Below, one piece after another: positions 13,946 through 21,589 of a DNA stretch of 22,116 bases. Where the stretch lies: positions 1 to 22,116 of the IMG/VR virus record IMGVR_UViG_3300031841_000673; one strand, given 5' to 3'. A program made the translations under genes and the position numbers. The notes beneath the pieces are model-generated. The model was given only the letters and a program-made list of their open reading frames with translations. It ran no database searches and was not told where the DNA came from. The DNA is from a virus. The first letter of the stretch is position 1. Each line of letters begins with the position of its first letter.

Positions 13946-14385
13946 ATCGCTGTCTCCGCGTCATCTTCCCCAGTGAAGTAATCAATCTCAACTTCCATTG
14001 TCGCGTAAGCAATCGGCTGATCACCATCACCAGAGAATTGTGAATCAAATGATACCACTCGTGTATCTTTTGCGAATCCGCCTCTCGTTAAATCTGTGTA
14101 AAGTGCTGCCTCAACCTCAAGCGCTATCTTATCCAGTGTGTCATCATAATTGGTGAGCGCCTTCACATATGCCTCAACCGCAATCCTCAGTGTGCGCTCT
14201 TTAGCGCGAGGCACCGTGATTGTCTGATATTCAACATCCTCAGTGCGCGTATAGATCGCAATGCCTGGCAACTTGTCCTCAGCCAGCGGATACACGCGCG
14301 TCTGATAAACATTCGAGCCTGTTGTTGTTAGGCCCGTTAATGCGGTTTTGACGTTATCCCTGATCGACTTTCTTACGTGAGCCAC
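13942..14385 (-). CDS. U: Tail terminator protein, gpU-like
   Basis: This 147-residue protein starts with GTG at 14385 with GGAG 8 bases upstream; the start overlaps the end of the head-tail joining gene by 13 bases. It reads MAHVRKSIRDNVKTALTGLT, then TRVYPLAEDKLPGIAIYTRT, ERTLRIAVEAYVKA, DDTLDKIALEVEAALYTD and a late strand IAYATMEVEIDYFTGE. The pattern VYPLxxDxLPGIxIYT, LxxxVEAYVK and DDTLDxIAxEVExAL is typical of the gpU family that caps the finished tail tube and joins it to the head. Order after gpFII and before the tube matches this role. The end overlaps the small 54-residue gene. Confidence 0.85.
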   Translation of the reverse strand: MAHVRKSIRDNVKTALTGLTTTGSNVYQTRVYPLAEDKLPGIAIYTRTEDVEYQTITVPRAKERTLRIAVEAYVKALTNYDDTLDKIALEVEAALYTDLTRGGFAKDTRVVSFDSQFSGDGDQPIAYATMEVEIDYFTGEDDAETAI

Positions 14386-14690
14386 GGATCTTTCTCCAGC
14401 ATTATCTCAGTCATGCCGGTTCCATCTGGCATCACAACGCGAATAGTGTAATCCACGTTTGAGATAGTGATCACGTCACCCTCTTTCATGCCCGAGATAT
14501 CGCCATCGCGCGCTAAAATCTTTGGTTGTTGTGTGGCAAAAGCAACGCTACCGCCAACATCAACATCCAAGTATTCGTTGTCGAAAATTACTGTGATGCT
14601 TTTCTCTGCGCCAAATGAGGGCGTATATGTAGCCGTTACCCCAAAGTCAGCAAGGAATATTGCGCGATCATCAGCAAGCTCGACAGCCAT
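14373..14690 (-). CDS. FII: Head-tail joining protein, gpFII-like
   Basis: This 105-residue beta-rich protein contains IFLADFGVTATYTPSFGAEK, ITVIFDNEYLDVDVG, QQPKILARDGDISGMKEGD and VDYTIRVVMPDGTGMTEIML. The order of ADFG, VIFD, GD and a final YTIRxxxPDGTGxTxIxLE matches the gpFII family (lambda FII is 117 residues), a ring that completes the head connector and receives the tail. ATG at 14690 overlaps the TAA of the preceding small gene (TAATG). The next gene overlaps its end. The symbol is by analogy with lambda. Confidence 0.85.
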   Translation of the reverse strand: MAVELADDRAIFLADFGVTATYTPSFGAEKSITVIFDNEYLDVDVGGSVAFATQQPKILARDGDISGMKEGDVITISNVDYTIRVVMPDGTGMTEIMLEKDPWLT

Positions 14691-14908
14691 TACTCAGCCT
14701 TTTTCTTTGCGCGAGTTCTTCGCTTAGGCTTAGTTTCCTCATCAAGGCCAACAGAGCGATTCACTGTCTCAGCCTTCTTTTCCGCTACAGGCGAAATTCT
14801 GTTAATACCTAACAGAGACTTCACCTCGTTTTCTGGCACTTCAACAACATCACCCGCTTTAACAGACGCGCCACCGATCACTGTGCCTTTTAGAACTAGA
14901 TATTTCAT
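14690..14908 (-). CDS. Small basic-tailed protein in the FI position (72 residues)
   Basis: I choose ATG at 14908, which has GAGG 6 bases upstream; a TTG at 14920 in the same frame is less likely. The protein reads MKYLVLKGTVIGGASVKAGD, then VVEVPENEVKSLLGINRISP, and ends in a Lys/Arg-rich tail (KPKRRTRAKKKAE). The first 45 residues look like a small beta-barrel of the kind found in short phage proteins between capsid and head-tail joining genes. It lies after the capsid terminator and before gpFII, in the place of lambda FI. The basic tail suggests nucleic-acid or capsid-surface contact, but its function is unknown. Confidence 0.7.
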   Translation of the reverse strand: MKYLVLKGTVIGGASVKAGDVVEVPENEVKSLLGINRISPVAEKKAETVNRSVGLDEETKPKRRTRAKKKAE

Positions 14909-14920
14909 AAACAACCTCAA

Positions 14921-14943
14921 GAAAACCCGCCCCGGAGGGCGGG
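14921..14943 (-). terminator. Intrinsic terminator after the major capsid gene
   Basis: The minus strand shows a perfect 7-base-pair GC stem (CCCGCCC at 14937-14943 read on the coding strand, pairing with GGGCGGG at 14926-14932) with a 4-base loop, then TTTTCTT. It lies 10 bases past the capsid TAA stop. It probably lets only part of the transcription continue into the joining and tail genes, so the capsid is made in excess. Confidence 0.85.
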
Positions 14944-14952
14944 CTATGAGCT

Positions 14953-16185
14953 TTAGCCGTCGTTACCGAATGCGAAGCTAACCGCGTGGCGTACTGCCAC
15001 ATCTACAGACTGAAGCGCTACAACGCGAACAGTGCCGCTAGTGCTGTTGGTGTATGGATCAACAACGATGTCGAGTCCACCGAACATACCAACAAGCAAA
15101 TCAGCAAAGTTACCGAAGTAGAGGTTTCCAGCTGTACACTGGTTAGAAACGATGCCACGGTAGCCGTTGATTGAACCGCCAGGCTCAACAACGAACTGAG
15201 CAGTGCCAGACGCTTTCTCAGTTGTCTTCAGAGCGCCGTACATAGAAGCTGGCAAGATATATGCCAAGTTTCCAGTAAGAGCGTTGTCTTCAGCAACCGC
15301 AGTTTCCAGAGTTACAACTTCAGCGAAGGTTGGGTTAGCAGCCGCGAAAGCAGTCACAGTGTTGACACCAGAGGTGTTCAAGATGCCTGTGGGCTGTCCG
15401 CTTGAGCCAGAACCTTCAAGACCAGCCAAGTCAATCGCAGTTGCGATAGCTTGAGCCAAGTCATCACGCATCATTGCCTCAACATCCATTGAAGATTGGA
15501 TGAGCAGCTGACGTGTTACGTCAGTGTGCGCGCCGAGTGTCTTAGGTGTCATTGAAACCTGTCCAACAACCATTTCTGATTCAGCCGATGCACCGCCTTC
15601 AGTAGCGATCCAACCCGCTGAAGCAGCAGTTGTTTTCTTAGGAATCTTAACGTCACCAGAAAGGCCACCGAGCATACGTGCGCCCGCTTGCATTACAGAT
15701 GAAGCGTTGCGGAGTACGTCGATGAACTCACCACCACGGAAGTCGTCAGTAAACAACTCTGCCTCATCCGCTGAGTTTAGATCGCGAGTCCAGTTACGCA
15801 GAACGTCAGCTGGGAGCATGATGCCCTGCGCTGATTTGCCATACTGATCAGCAGCGGCGCGTGAACATTCAAATTCAAACGCAGCGGCTTCCTGAGCGCG
15901 TCGATCAGTTGGGTTTGCCATAGCGTGTACAGCGCGAACAAGTGAAAAGCGTTGTGCTTCTTTCTTGTTCAAGCCGATTTCTTGGCTTTCCAATGAACGA
16001 TCAGAGCCAATCACTTCAAGCAACTCGCCACGAAACTCTTCGATAGACTTGCCTTCTGAGATTGCACGCTGTGCGAGATCAGATTTGCTGTGACGTGCGC
16101 CAAGCTCAACAATTTGAGCGGCGTTCTTTTGGGCGGCTTTACGAGCATCTGCTTCGACTGCCGCGATATCAATTGATTCTGACAT
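14953..16185 (-). CDS. Major capsid protein from an internal start
   Basis: An in-frame ATG at 16185 (Met504 of the fusion) has AAGGAGA 5 bases upstream, better than the site of the full-length frame. It would give a 410-residue HK97-fold capsid protein. The start MSESIDIAAVEADARKAAQK opens a charged helical region (to about 150) that looks like the scaffolding delta domain removed on maturation. The shell part includes AGWIATEGGASAESE, LGAHTDVTRQLLIQSSMDVE, LEGSGSSGQPTGILNTSG and a C-terminal VRVVALQSVDVAVRHAVSFA. Separate capsid translation would supply hundreds of copies while the fusion gives only a few protease copies. Whether both products exist is not shown by the sequence alone. Confidence 0.75.
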   Translation of the reverse strand: MSESIDIAAVEADARKAAQKNAAQIVELGARHSKSDLAQRAISEGKSIEEFRGELLEVIGSDRSLESQEIGLNKKEAQRFSLVRAVHAMANPTDRRAQEAAAFEFECSRAAADQYGKSAQGIMLPADVLRNWTRDLNSADEAELFTDDFRGGEFIDVLRNASSVMQAGARMLGGLSGDVKIPKKTTAASAGWIATEGGASAESEMVVGQVSMTPKTLGAHTDVTRQLLIQSSMDVEAMMRDDLAQAIATAIDLAGLEGSGSSGQPTGILNTSGVNTVTAFAAANPTFAEVVTLETAVAEDNALTGNLAYILPASMYGALKTTEKASGTAQFVVEPGGSINGYRGIVSNQCTAGNLYFGNFADLLVGMFGGLDIVVDPYTNSTSGTVRVVALQSVDVAVRHAVSFAFGNDG

Positions 16186-17694
16186 GGGTATCTCCTTAAA
16201 GTCAGTTTTAATCACGGGTTGAGATGAAGCAGAGCCTGATCGCCCAACCCCTACGGAGGCATCCGCAGGAATTGAAACCAAACTTGCCTCGACTGGACGC
16301 CAAGACTTAGCCACATAAGTGTCCTTGTCTTTTCTTTCCAGTTTGTTGATGGCGTAACCAATGGACACGTTAGCCTTGATCCCATCAACTACATCGTCGA
16401 AAGCCTCTCTAGCAAGTGCGCCTTTGCCAAAACGCACCGTCGCACGGAGCCGCCGTGCCGAGCCGTCGAGATCGACAGATTCCACAACGCCAATTTGTCT
16501 TTCTGGATCGTGATCCAAAAGAAGCGGGGCGCGTCCGCTGTTCAAGAAACTCAGATCAATTGCTTCTTCTGAGTGTTCTAATACTTCCATTCCGAATGAG
16601 CGCTGTACTGGCTCTTCAGAACTCACAGCCATCTTTACGCGGCGCGACTCCTCATCAACCGCCTTTGCTGAAAGTTCCATTGCACGATGAGTAATCTCAA
16701 CACTGCCTTTGCGTTCTTCCGCTTCCTCTTCTTCAGCATCATCTTCAGACTTGCCGAACTCGATAATCACTGAATCAGCAGTTTCAGTTACATTCTTGAT
16801 ATGACGCTCTTCTTCATCATATCCACGGATAGGATCAATCTTAGTCAGCGTCGAAAAGCGGTGGCCTACTCGCACATCACTCTCGTTACCTTCGCTGTCA
16901 TAGACGCGAATCAACGCCGCAGGATCTTCCTCAGTACCGTTCACAGTAAAGTCTGAATCAGGCACATTGATTGATCCATCACGCTCAATGCGCTCGATCT
17001 TTCCTCTCGCTCTGCCACCGGATGAATTCCAGCTTACAAAGTCGCCAACTGATAACTCATCTGGCTCTGCGCGTTTTTCTGTTTCCATTGCACGTTCCTC
17101 AATGGCCGGTTCAAATTCCAAAACTTCCCAGTTATTTTCACGCAACCATTCGCGCGCTTCATCCTCTGAGAACTGTGACGAATCAAAGCGTATCGACTGA
17201 ATCTCTGTTTCGCCGTCTTTATAACCAACGATTATATCAATTCCCTCACCAAGTTCATCATTTATGCGTCTGAACTGTTCGTATTGGCCAGGCTCTCTGA
17301 TTCTCGCCGCGTGTTCATTGGGGTATGGACGCTTATCCTCGTAAGCGCGCTCATCTAGTGAATTGAGTCTTTGCGTGATTCTGTTTGCCCAAGACTCTCC
17401 AGCATCTCCTCCCCAAAGCTCCCAAGCAATTCGTCCTGCGCTGGGGAATCCTTCCTCTCCACTACTGAATCCTTCTGCCTGTTTATCGACAGTGTGTCGC
17501 GCAAAATAGCTATACATACGCCGAACAGTATTGATACTGAGATCGCGACGGTTAATGAGATCACGAGCGCGAGCGACGCCAACCTCAGTACCGCCACGCC
17601 CAAATTCCTCACGCCACTCCAAACCGCGTTTAGCATTGTTTGCCATCGCCTCCGTTGGTTTTGTATTTATTTCCTCGCCCTTATACGTCGCCAT
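14953..17694 (-). CDS. Prohead protease - major capsid protein fusion with extra N-terminal domains
   Basis: This 913-residue polyprotein has several parts. Residues 10-115 form a helical domain (NNAKRGLEWREEFGRGGTEV, later SAGRIAWELWGGDAGESW) known at the front of some phage head proteins. Residues 165-195 carry IRFDSSQFSEDEAREWLREN, as in XkdF-type proteins. Residues 214-287 (VGDFVSWNSSGGRARGKIER) match the Tudor-like DUF2945 pattern. Residues 335-485 are an HK97-type prohead protease with likely catalytic His395 (LLLDHDPE) and Ser444 (NVSIGYAI). Residues 504-913 are an HK97-fold capsid protein. A GAGG site precedes the ATG, which overlaps the portal gene end by 14 bases. Inference: the protease cuts the fusion during maturation. 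A possible further start at Met203 (17088), behind a GAGG, is weaker evidence. Confidence 0.9.
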   Translation of the reverse strand: MATYKGEEINTKPTEAMANNAKRGLEWREEFGRGGTEVGVARARDLINRRDLSINTVRRMYSYFARHTVDKQAEGFSSGEEGFPSAGRIAWELWGGDAGESWANRITQRLNSLDERAYEDKRPYPNEHAARIREPGQYEQFRRINDELGEGIDIIVGYKDGETEIQSIRFDSSQFSEDEAREWLRENNWEVLEFEPAIEERAMETEKRAEPDELSVGDFVSWNSSGGRARGKIERIERDGSINVPDSDFTVNGTEEDPAALIRVYDSEGNESDVRVGHRFSTLTKIDPIRGYDEEERHIKNVTETADSVIIEFGKSEDDAEEEEAEERKGSVEITHRAMELSAKAVDEESRRVKMAVSSEEPVQRSFGMEVLEHSEEAIDLSFLNSGRAPLLLDHDPERQIGVVESVDLDGSARRLRATVRFGKGALAREAFDDVVDGIKANVSIGYAINKLERKDKDTYVAKSWRPVEASLVSIPADASVGVGRSGSASSQPVIKTDFKEIPMSESIDIAAVEADARKAAQKNAAQIVELGARHSKSDLAQRAISEGKSIEEFRGELLEVIGSDRSLESQEIGLNKKEAQRFSLVRAVHAMANPTDRRAQEAAAFEFECSRAAADQYGKSAQGIMLPADVLRNWTRDLNSADEAELFTDDFRGGEFIDVLRNASSVMQAGARMLGGLSGDVKIPKKTTAASAGWIATEGGASAESEMVVGQVSMTPKTLGAHTDVTRQLLIQSSMDVEAMMRDDLAQAIATAIDLAGLEGSGSSGQPTGILNTSGVNTVTAFAAANPTFAEVVTLETAVAEDNALTGNLAYILPASMYGALKTTEKASGTAQFVVEPGGSINGYRGIVSNQCTAGNLYFGNFADLLVGMFGGLDIVVDPYTNSTSGTVRVVALQSVDVAVRHAVSFAFGNDG
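16191..16197 (-). promoter_or_regulatory. Internal ribosome binding site for the capsid protein
   Basis: The coding strand reads AAGGAGA, then TACCC, then ATG at 16185. This strong site lies within the protease-capsid fusion gene, at the protein boundary between the protease and the capsid delta domain. Confidence 0.8.
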
Positions 17695-19159
17695 CAGTCA
17701 CCTCGGGAACCACCGGCATCATCATCGCCGCGTAAGGCTCAAGCGCATATTTAACGCCAAACTGCTCCATCAAGCTCTTATCGCGCTGTATCTCAGCAAG
17801 TAGCTCTTCAGTGTCTTTCCCGTACTGGCTCGCCACGTCTTGCAGACTGAGAACGCCAGCCTTCATTCCGTTGATAGCCGCATTCATTTCTTTCTGTGGA
17901 TCAACCCAATTCCACGCACGGCCTCGGAACTCAGCAGCGCCTTTAAACTTATCAAGGGTGGACAGCGGCAAACGCACGCCCTGCACCTCAAGTGCCGACT
18001 CAAGCCACGCCTCAAACACGGGGCGTACAAAGTGATCAATCATGAATTGCTGAAGGTTGCGATAATAATCACGTTCCTCAAGCGCACCCTGGCGAATAGA
18101 GCTATAAGACGTAGCCTCAAGATCGTTAGCCAGTGACGTATATGAAACATTAAGCGCCGACGCGATGCCCTTTAGCACCGACTTGTGGAAGCTGTCGAAT
18201 TCGCTGTTGGGGTATTGCGGATCAAACGTCTTGAAATCGACGCCGTTTGGCAGTTGGTGGAAAGTGCCAGGCTGTGCATCAATGATTGGCACGTTGCCAT
18301 CAAGCTCATCCGCGACAAAGCCGTCACCTGATGGACTCGTAAAGAATCCCATCTTTGATGCGCCCATACGCGCAGCGACAATTGATGCCTCACGCCAGCC
18401 GTTTAGCTGTTTGAGCGATGCCATTGCTGGGGCCATCCACGGCTCACCGCGAGTTTGTCCGGGGCGCAAAGGCTGAAATATATGAATAACGCGATCAGCA
18501 GGGATGCGACGATGCTTAGGAGAGCGTGTCTGCGTCGTAAAATCGTAATCACCGGGGTGATATGTGAGCAAATGATACGCGATAGGCTTGCGGAACTTAT
18601 CCAGTTCGACACCCATACGAATCTCATTGCCATTCGACAATCTCTCAGACTTTTCTTCATCTACCTGATCAGGCTCTATAAATTCCAACGCAAACGAGTC
18701 ATGAAAGTCGTTTCCGCGATGCTTGATGATGAAAACCTCACCATCACGCGCCAGACTCTCAATAACCATCTTCTGCACGTCAATCCAAGACATCTTCCCG
18801 TCCGCCGTGCAGTTCCCCTTGCGCCCCCAAGCCTTAAAACCCTGTTCAACAGCACTGTTCCCTGGCTGATCTAAAGCACCAGCGGGATCGAGTGCTTTGA
18901 CTTGTAGCTTTACACCGTACTGCCCAACGGTATTTGTCTTGAGAAGCGACAAATAACGCTTGGCGTACTCGTTGTTACGCGCCAGATCCCGTGATCTTGC
19001 ACGCATACGCGATATGACTGGATAAAGCTCGCTATCAGCAGAGCGCTCTGACTCTCGATAATCAGCAAACAAACGGCCTGTATTAGCCGCTGAATACGCT
19101 CTTTTGAAAGTCTTGTTCTTTGTATCAGGTTTAGATTTCAAAAAATCGAACAGAGCCAT
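17681..19159 (-). CDS. B: Portal protein, lambda gpB family
   Basis: This 492-residue protein forms the DNA entry ring of the head. The start MALFDFLKSKPDTKNKTFKR leads into SELYPVISRMRARSRDLARN and KRYLSLLKTNTVGQYGVKLQ, the conserved front of lambda-type portals. Further marks are ESLARDGEVFIIKH, ALEFIEPDQVDEE, the IHIFQPLRPGQTRGEPWMAP segment and LSTLDKFKGAAEF. It is near the length of lambda gpB (533). The ATG directly follows the TAA of the gpW-position gene and has GAGG 6 bases upstream. The 3 prime end overlaps the protease-capsid start by 14 bases. Confidence 0.92.
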   Translation of the reverse strand: MALFDFLKSKPDTKNKTFKRAYSAANTGRLFADYRESERSADSELYPVISRMRARSRDLARNNEYAKRYLSLLKTNTVGQYGVKLQVKALDPAGALDQPGNSAVEQGFKAWGRKGNCTADGKMSWIDVQKMVIESLARDGEVFIIKHRGNDFHDSFALEFIEPDQVDEEKSERLSNGNEIRMGVELDKFRKPIAYHLLTYHPGDYDFTTQTRSPKHRRIPADRVIHIFQPLRPGQTRGEPWMAPAMASLKQLNGWREASIVAARMGASKMGFFTSPSGDGFVADELDGNVPIIDAQPGTFHQLPNGVDFKTFDPQYPNSEFDSFHKSVLKGIASALNVSYTSLANDLEATSYSSIRQGALEERDYYRNLQQFMIDHFVRPVFEAWLESALEVQGVRLPLSTLDKFKGAAEFRGRAWNWVDPQKEMNAAINGMKAGVLSLQDVASQYGKDTEELLAEIQRDKSLMEQFGVKYALEPYAAMMMPVVPEVTDGDV

Positions 19160-19753
19160 TTAAAACCTCACCTGAATCGTCGAGCCGTTCTTTTTGCCGC
19201 GCTTCACTAACTCATTGTTTTCATGTTGCACAATCTCGCGGCGGTAATAATCACGCGCCTCAACCAACTCGCTAAAGCTCAACTTGGTGAGCGATCGCCC
19301 AGCGATTGAGTAGCTTGCAACATCTGAGTCAGCCTTGCCAGATAAGAGCGATTCGATCTTAGTCAGCATGATCTCAGCGTGAATACGGGGATCAGCTTGG
19401 TTGTTATCCATGTCAGGGATAGCGGTAAAGTCGCCAATATCGACAACAATGCGATTCCCTGAGCTTGTTTGAGTGATTTCCAGCTGCCAGTGATGTTTGC
19501 CTACTGCAAAATCAGCACTTGTAGTGCTGTCAGCAGTAAAAAGGTAATAACTGTCAGTTGAACCAGCGGCTTGTGCTATTTTAATCTCGGAGGCACCGCC
19601 ACCTGTAATTCTTGCCACATATTCGGCTGTGTAGCCGCTAGAAGTTGGATAATCTTGCGCGATATCAGATCGCTTCCATTGTATGAAGTCGCCAACTACG
19701 ATCTCATCAGGTTCACCTTCTGGAGCGTTCGCAGCAAGAAATAAGTTCGCCAT
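19160..19753 (-). CDS. W: Head-tail joining protein in the gpW position
   Basis: This 197-residue protein lies between large terminase and portal, as gpW does in lambda, but is about three times as long (lambda gpW is 68 residues). The N-terminal 100 residues look beta-rich (EGEPDEIVVGDFIQWKRSDI, later YVARITGGGASEIKIAQAAG). The C-terminal part has DPRIHAEIMLTKIESLLSGK, then SIAGRSLTKLSFSELVEARD and YYRREIV, where the GRSLTKLSFSEL helix-turn resembles the gpW core. It ends in a basic strand (KRGKKNGSTIQVRF). I infer a two-domain protein with a gpW-like C-terminal domain that seals the portal. The ATG is 3 bases past the terminase stop, without a clear Shine-Dalgarno. Confidence 0.7.
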   Translation of the reverse strand: MANLFLAANAPEGEPDEIVVGDFIQWKRSDIAQDYPTSSGYTAEYVARITGGGASEIKIAQAAGSTDSYYLFTADSTTSADFAVGKHHWQLEITQTSSGNRIVVDIGDFTAIPDMDNNQADPRIHAEIMLTKIESLLSGKADSDVASYSIAGRSLTKLSFSELVEARDYYRREIVQHENNELVKRGKKNGSTIQVRF

Positions 19754-19756
19754 ATT

Positions 19757-21589
19757 CTATCGCCATGATGTCGCAAAATTCCCACGCGGCTTCCCACGCT
19801 GGAGGTAAGAGGTTTGTTTCTGCTCTTGTTCACTACTTTCAACCGCATCTTGCGCGTTTTCTAGTTTGTCAGCAAGGGCATTGACATTCACCCCTAATAT
19901 ACCATATGCCGCTAATGCGTACACCATACAGTCGAGCGCCTCATTTCGAGGGCGAATCTTCTCGAAAACACGCTTTTTATAGCCTCTGTGGAAGCGAGTC
20001 ACAATCTTTTCAGCCGTAAGTTGCCGGAAGTATTCATCATTTAGAGCATCAGCGAAGTGCATATACCCCGGCCCAGTCTCTTTGATTCGCATCCTGGCGA
20101 ATAACAAATCCTTTGCAGTGTCTACGCCAACGGGAAAAAGCAGACATTTGCCGATATTATTCTTGGATGGACGCCCAGAAATAGGTTTTCCCTCTCCACC
20201 AACACCCTTGATAGCAAAAATGCGCCTTGGTGCGTTCTTTTTGCAGTACGCATACACAGAATTCGTAAAATGTCCGCCCGAATCCACGCAACTTGCGCGA
20301 ATTGCTATCTGTCGGCCTGATTCCGTCTCAAATTGCGTGTTTAAGACAGAATCGAGGTTAGTCCACAGCTGCGGAGTGCTTGGATCGCCGTAAAGCGTCT
20401 CGTGCGCGATCACGTACGTCTCATCATCACGTCCCCAGCCGATTATCGACACCTCAAGCCGGTTATCCTGCACATCCACGCCCGCTGTCATCAAAATCAC
20501 GTCATCTGGCACGTTTGGCATCTGTTCGCGGCGTTCAGACAGTTCATAATCGTCCACTGTCTCGCCCTCATCCTCCCAAGTTTGGCCCCAATACGTGTTG
20601 CAGAACACTCTTAGCTGTTCAGGGTTCTTTTTGACGCTCAGAAACTCGCGCACAGCGTCGCTAAGTGATGTCCAAGGCGAATACATCCCGTTGATAGCAA
20701 AGCCCGCCACGCTCGATTCTGGCTGTGTCACAACCCATTCACCATTGCGAATAGCCCAAATGCGATCACTCTCAGTCCACATAACGGCACAATGCTCACA
20801 CACATAGTGCGCTGAATCGGGGTTTCCATCGTCCCAGCGGACGTTTGCCCACTTCATCACCTGCGGCTCGTGGCAATGCTTACAGGGTACGTGGTAAAAG
20901 CGCTTATCAGACGCCTCAAAAGCCTCTTCGATGCGTGATGAGTTTTTGTTGGTGGGTGTTGAAACCATAATCACCTTGCGATTCCAGAAAGTCGCGCTTC
21001 GCTTGCGTGCTAACTGTATTGGATCACCCTCAGAGCCAGCGGACGTGGGATAGCGATCAACCTCATCGCATAAAACGATTCTTATGGGGCGGCTCGCCAA
21101 ACCTGCCGGAGAATTTGCACCAACGATAGTGATCGCGCCTCCTGGAAAGACTTTGTGCAGCGTCGTGTTGCCAGAATCACGCGCTCGGGGATCTTTGACT
21201 TTATCTTGCAGACAAGGTGTCGAGCGTAGTAACCCCGCAGCGATACGATCCTTACTAAATGCTTGAGCCATTTCCAACGTCGGCTGTAGCACCAGAATTG
21301 GACTCGGATCGTTATCAATATGATATCCAATGATATTAAGAAGCGCTTCAGTCTTACCAAGCTGCGCTCCCGCCATAACAACGACTTCTTTGATTGTGGG
21401 ATCACTGCAAGCATTCATTATCCCCCGTTGATATTCAGCCCTTGAAGTATACCATCGGCCAGGCTCCGAACTACTCTGCGAATCAAGCCGCCTTTCAGCA
21501 TCAGCCCAATCAGCCACGTTAAGTTTTGGCGGTGGACTCCAAGCGGACATTCCAGCCAATAGCAATTCACGCGCATCACTTAGCTTCAT
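19757..21589 (-). CDS. A: Terminase large subunit, GpA family
   Basis: This protein, 610 residues from ATG 21589, is the DNA packaging motor and end-cutting nuclease. The ATPase half has a Walker A-like AGAQLGKTE (73-81) and Walker B IVLCDEVDRY with Asp175 and Glu176, followed by VSTPTNKNSSRIEEAF, the coupling motif. A zinc-finger-like pair CKHC (236-239) and CEHC (264-267) follows, common in GpA proteins. The nuclease half has Asp372 in AGVDVQDNRLEV, Asp436 in CVDSGGH and Asp553 in NEALDCMVYALAA. It is close to lambda gpA (641). The ATG overlaps the small subunit end by 14 bases. A TTG at 21607 in frame would add 6 residues. Confidence 0.93.
   Translation of the reverse strand: MKLSDARELLLAGMSAWSPPPKLNVADWADAERRLDSQSSSEPGRWYTSRAEYQRGIMNACSDPTIKEVVVMAGAQLGKTEALLNIIGYHIDNDPSPILVLQPTLEMAQAFSKDRIAAGLLRSTPCLQDKVKDPRARDSGNTTLHKVFPGGAITIVGANSPAGLASRPIRIVLCDEVDRYPTSAGSEGDPIQLARKRSATFWNRKVIMVSTPTNKNSSRIEEAFEASDKRFYHVPCKHCHEPQVMKWANVRWDDGNPDSAHYVCEHCAVMWTESDRIWAIRNGEWVVTQPESSVAGFAINGMYSPWTSLSDAVREFLSVKKNPEQLRVFCNTYWGQTWEDEGETVDDYELSERREQMPNVPDDVILMTAGVDVQDNRLEVSIIGWGRDDETYVIAHETLYGDPSTPQLWTNLDSVLNTQFETESGRQIAIRASCVDSGGHFTNSVYAYCKKNAPRRIFAIKGVGGEGKPISGRPSKNNIGKCLLFPVGVDTAKDLLFARMRIKETGPGYMHFADALNDEYFRQLTAEKIVTRFHRGYKKRVFEKIRPRNEALDCMVYALAAYGILGVNVNALADKLENAQDAVESSEQEQKQTSYLQRGKPRGNFATSWR

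Noticed and set aside
17355-17636. Minus-strand 93-residue frame with a hydrophobic, membrane-like segment
   Set aside because: It lies in another frame fully inside the protease-capsid fusion, where the main frame has recognised domains. No good ribosome binding site was seen.
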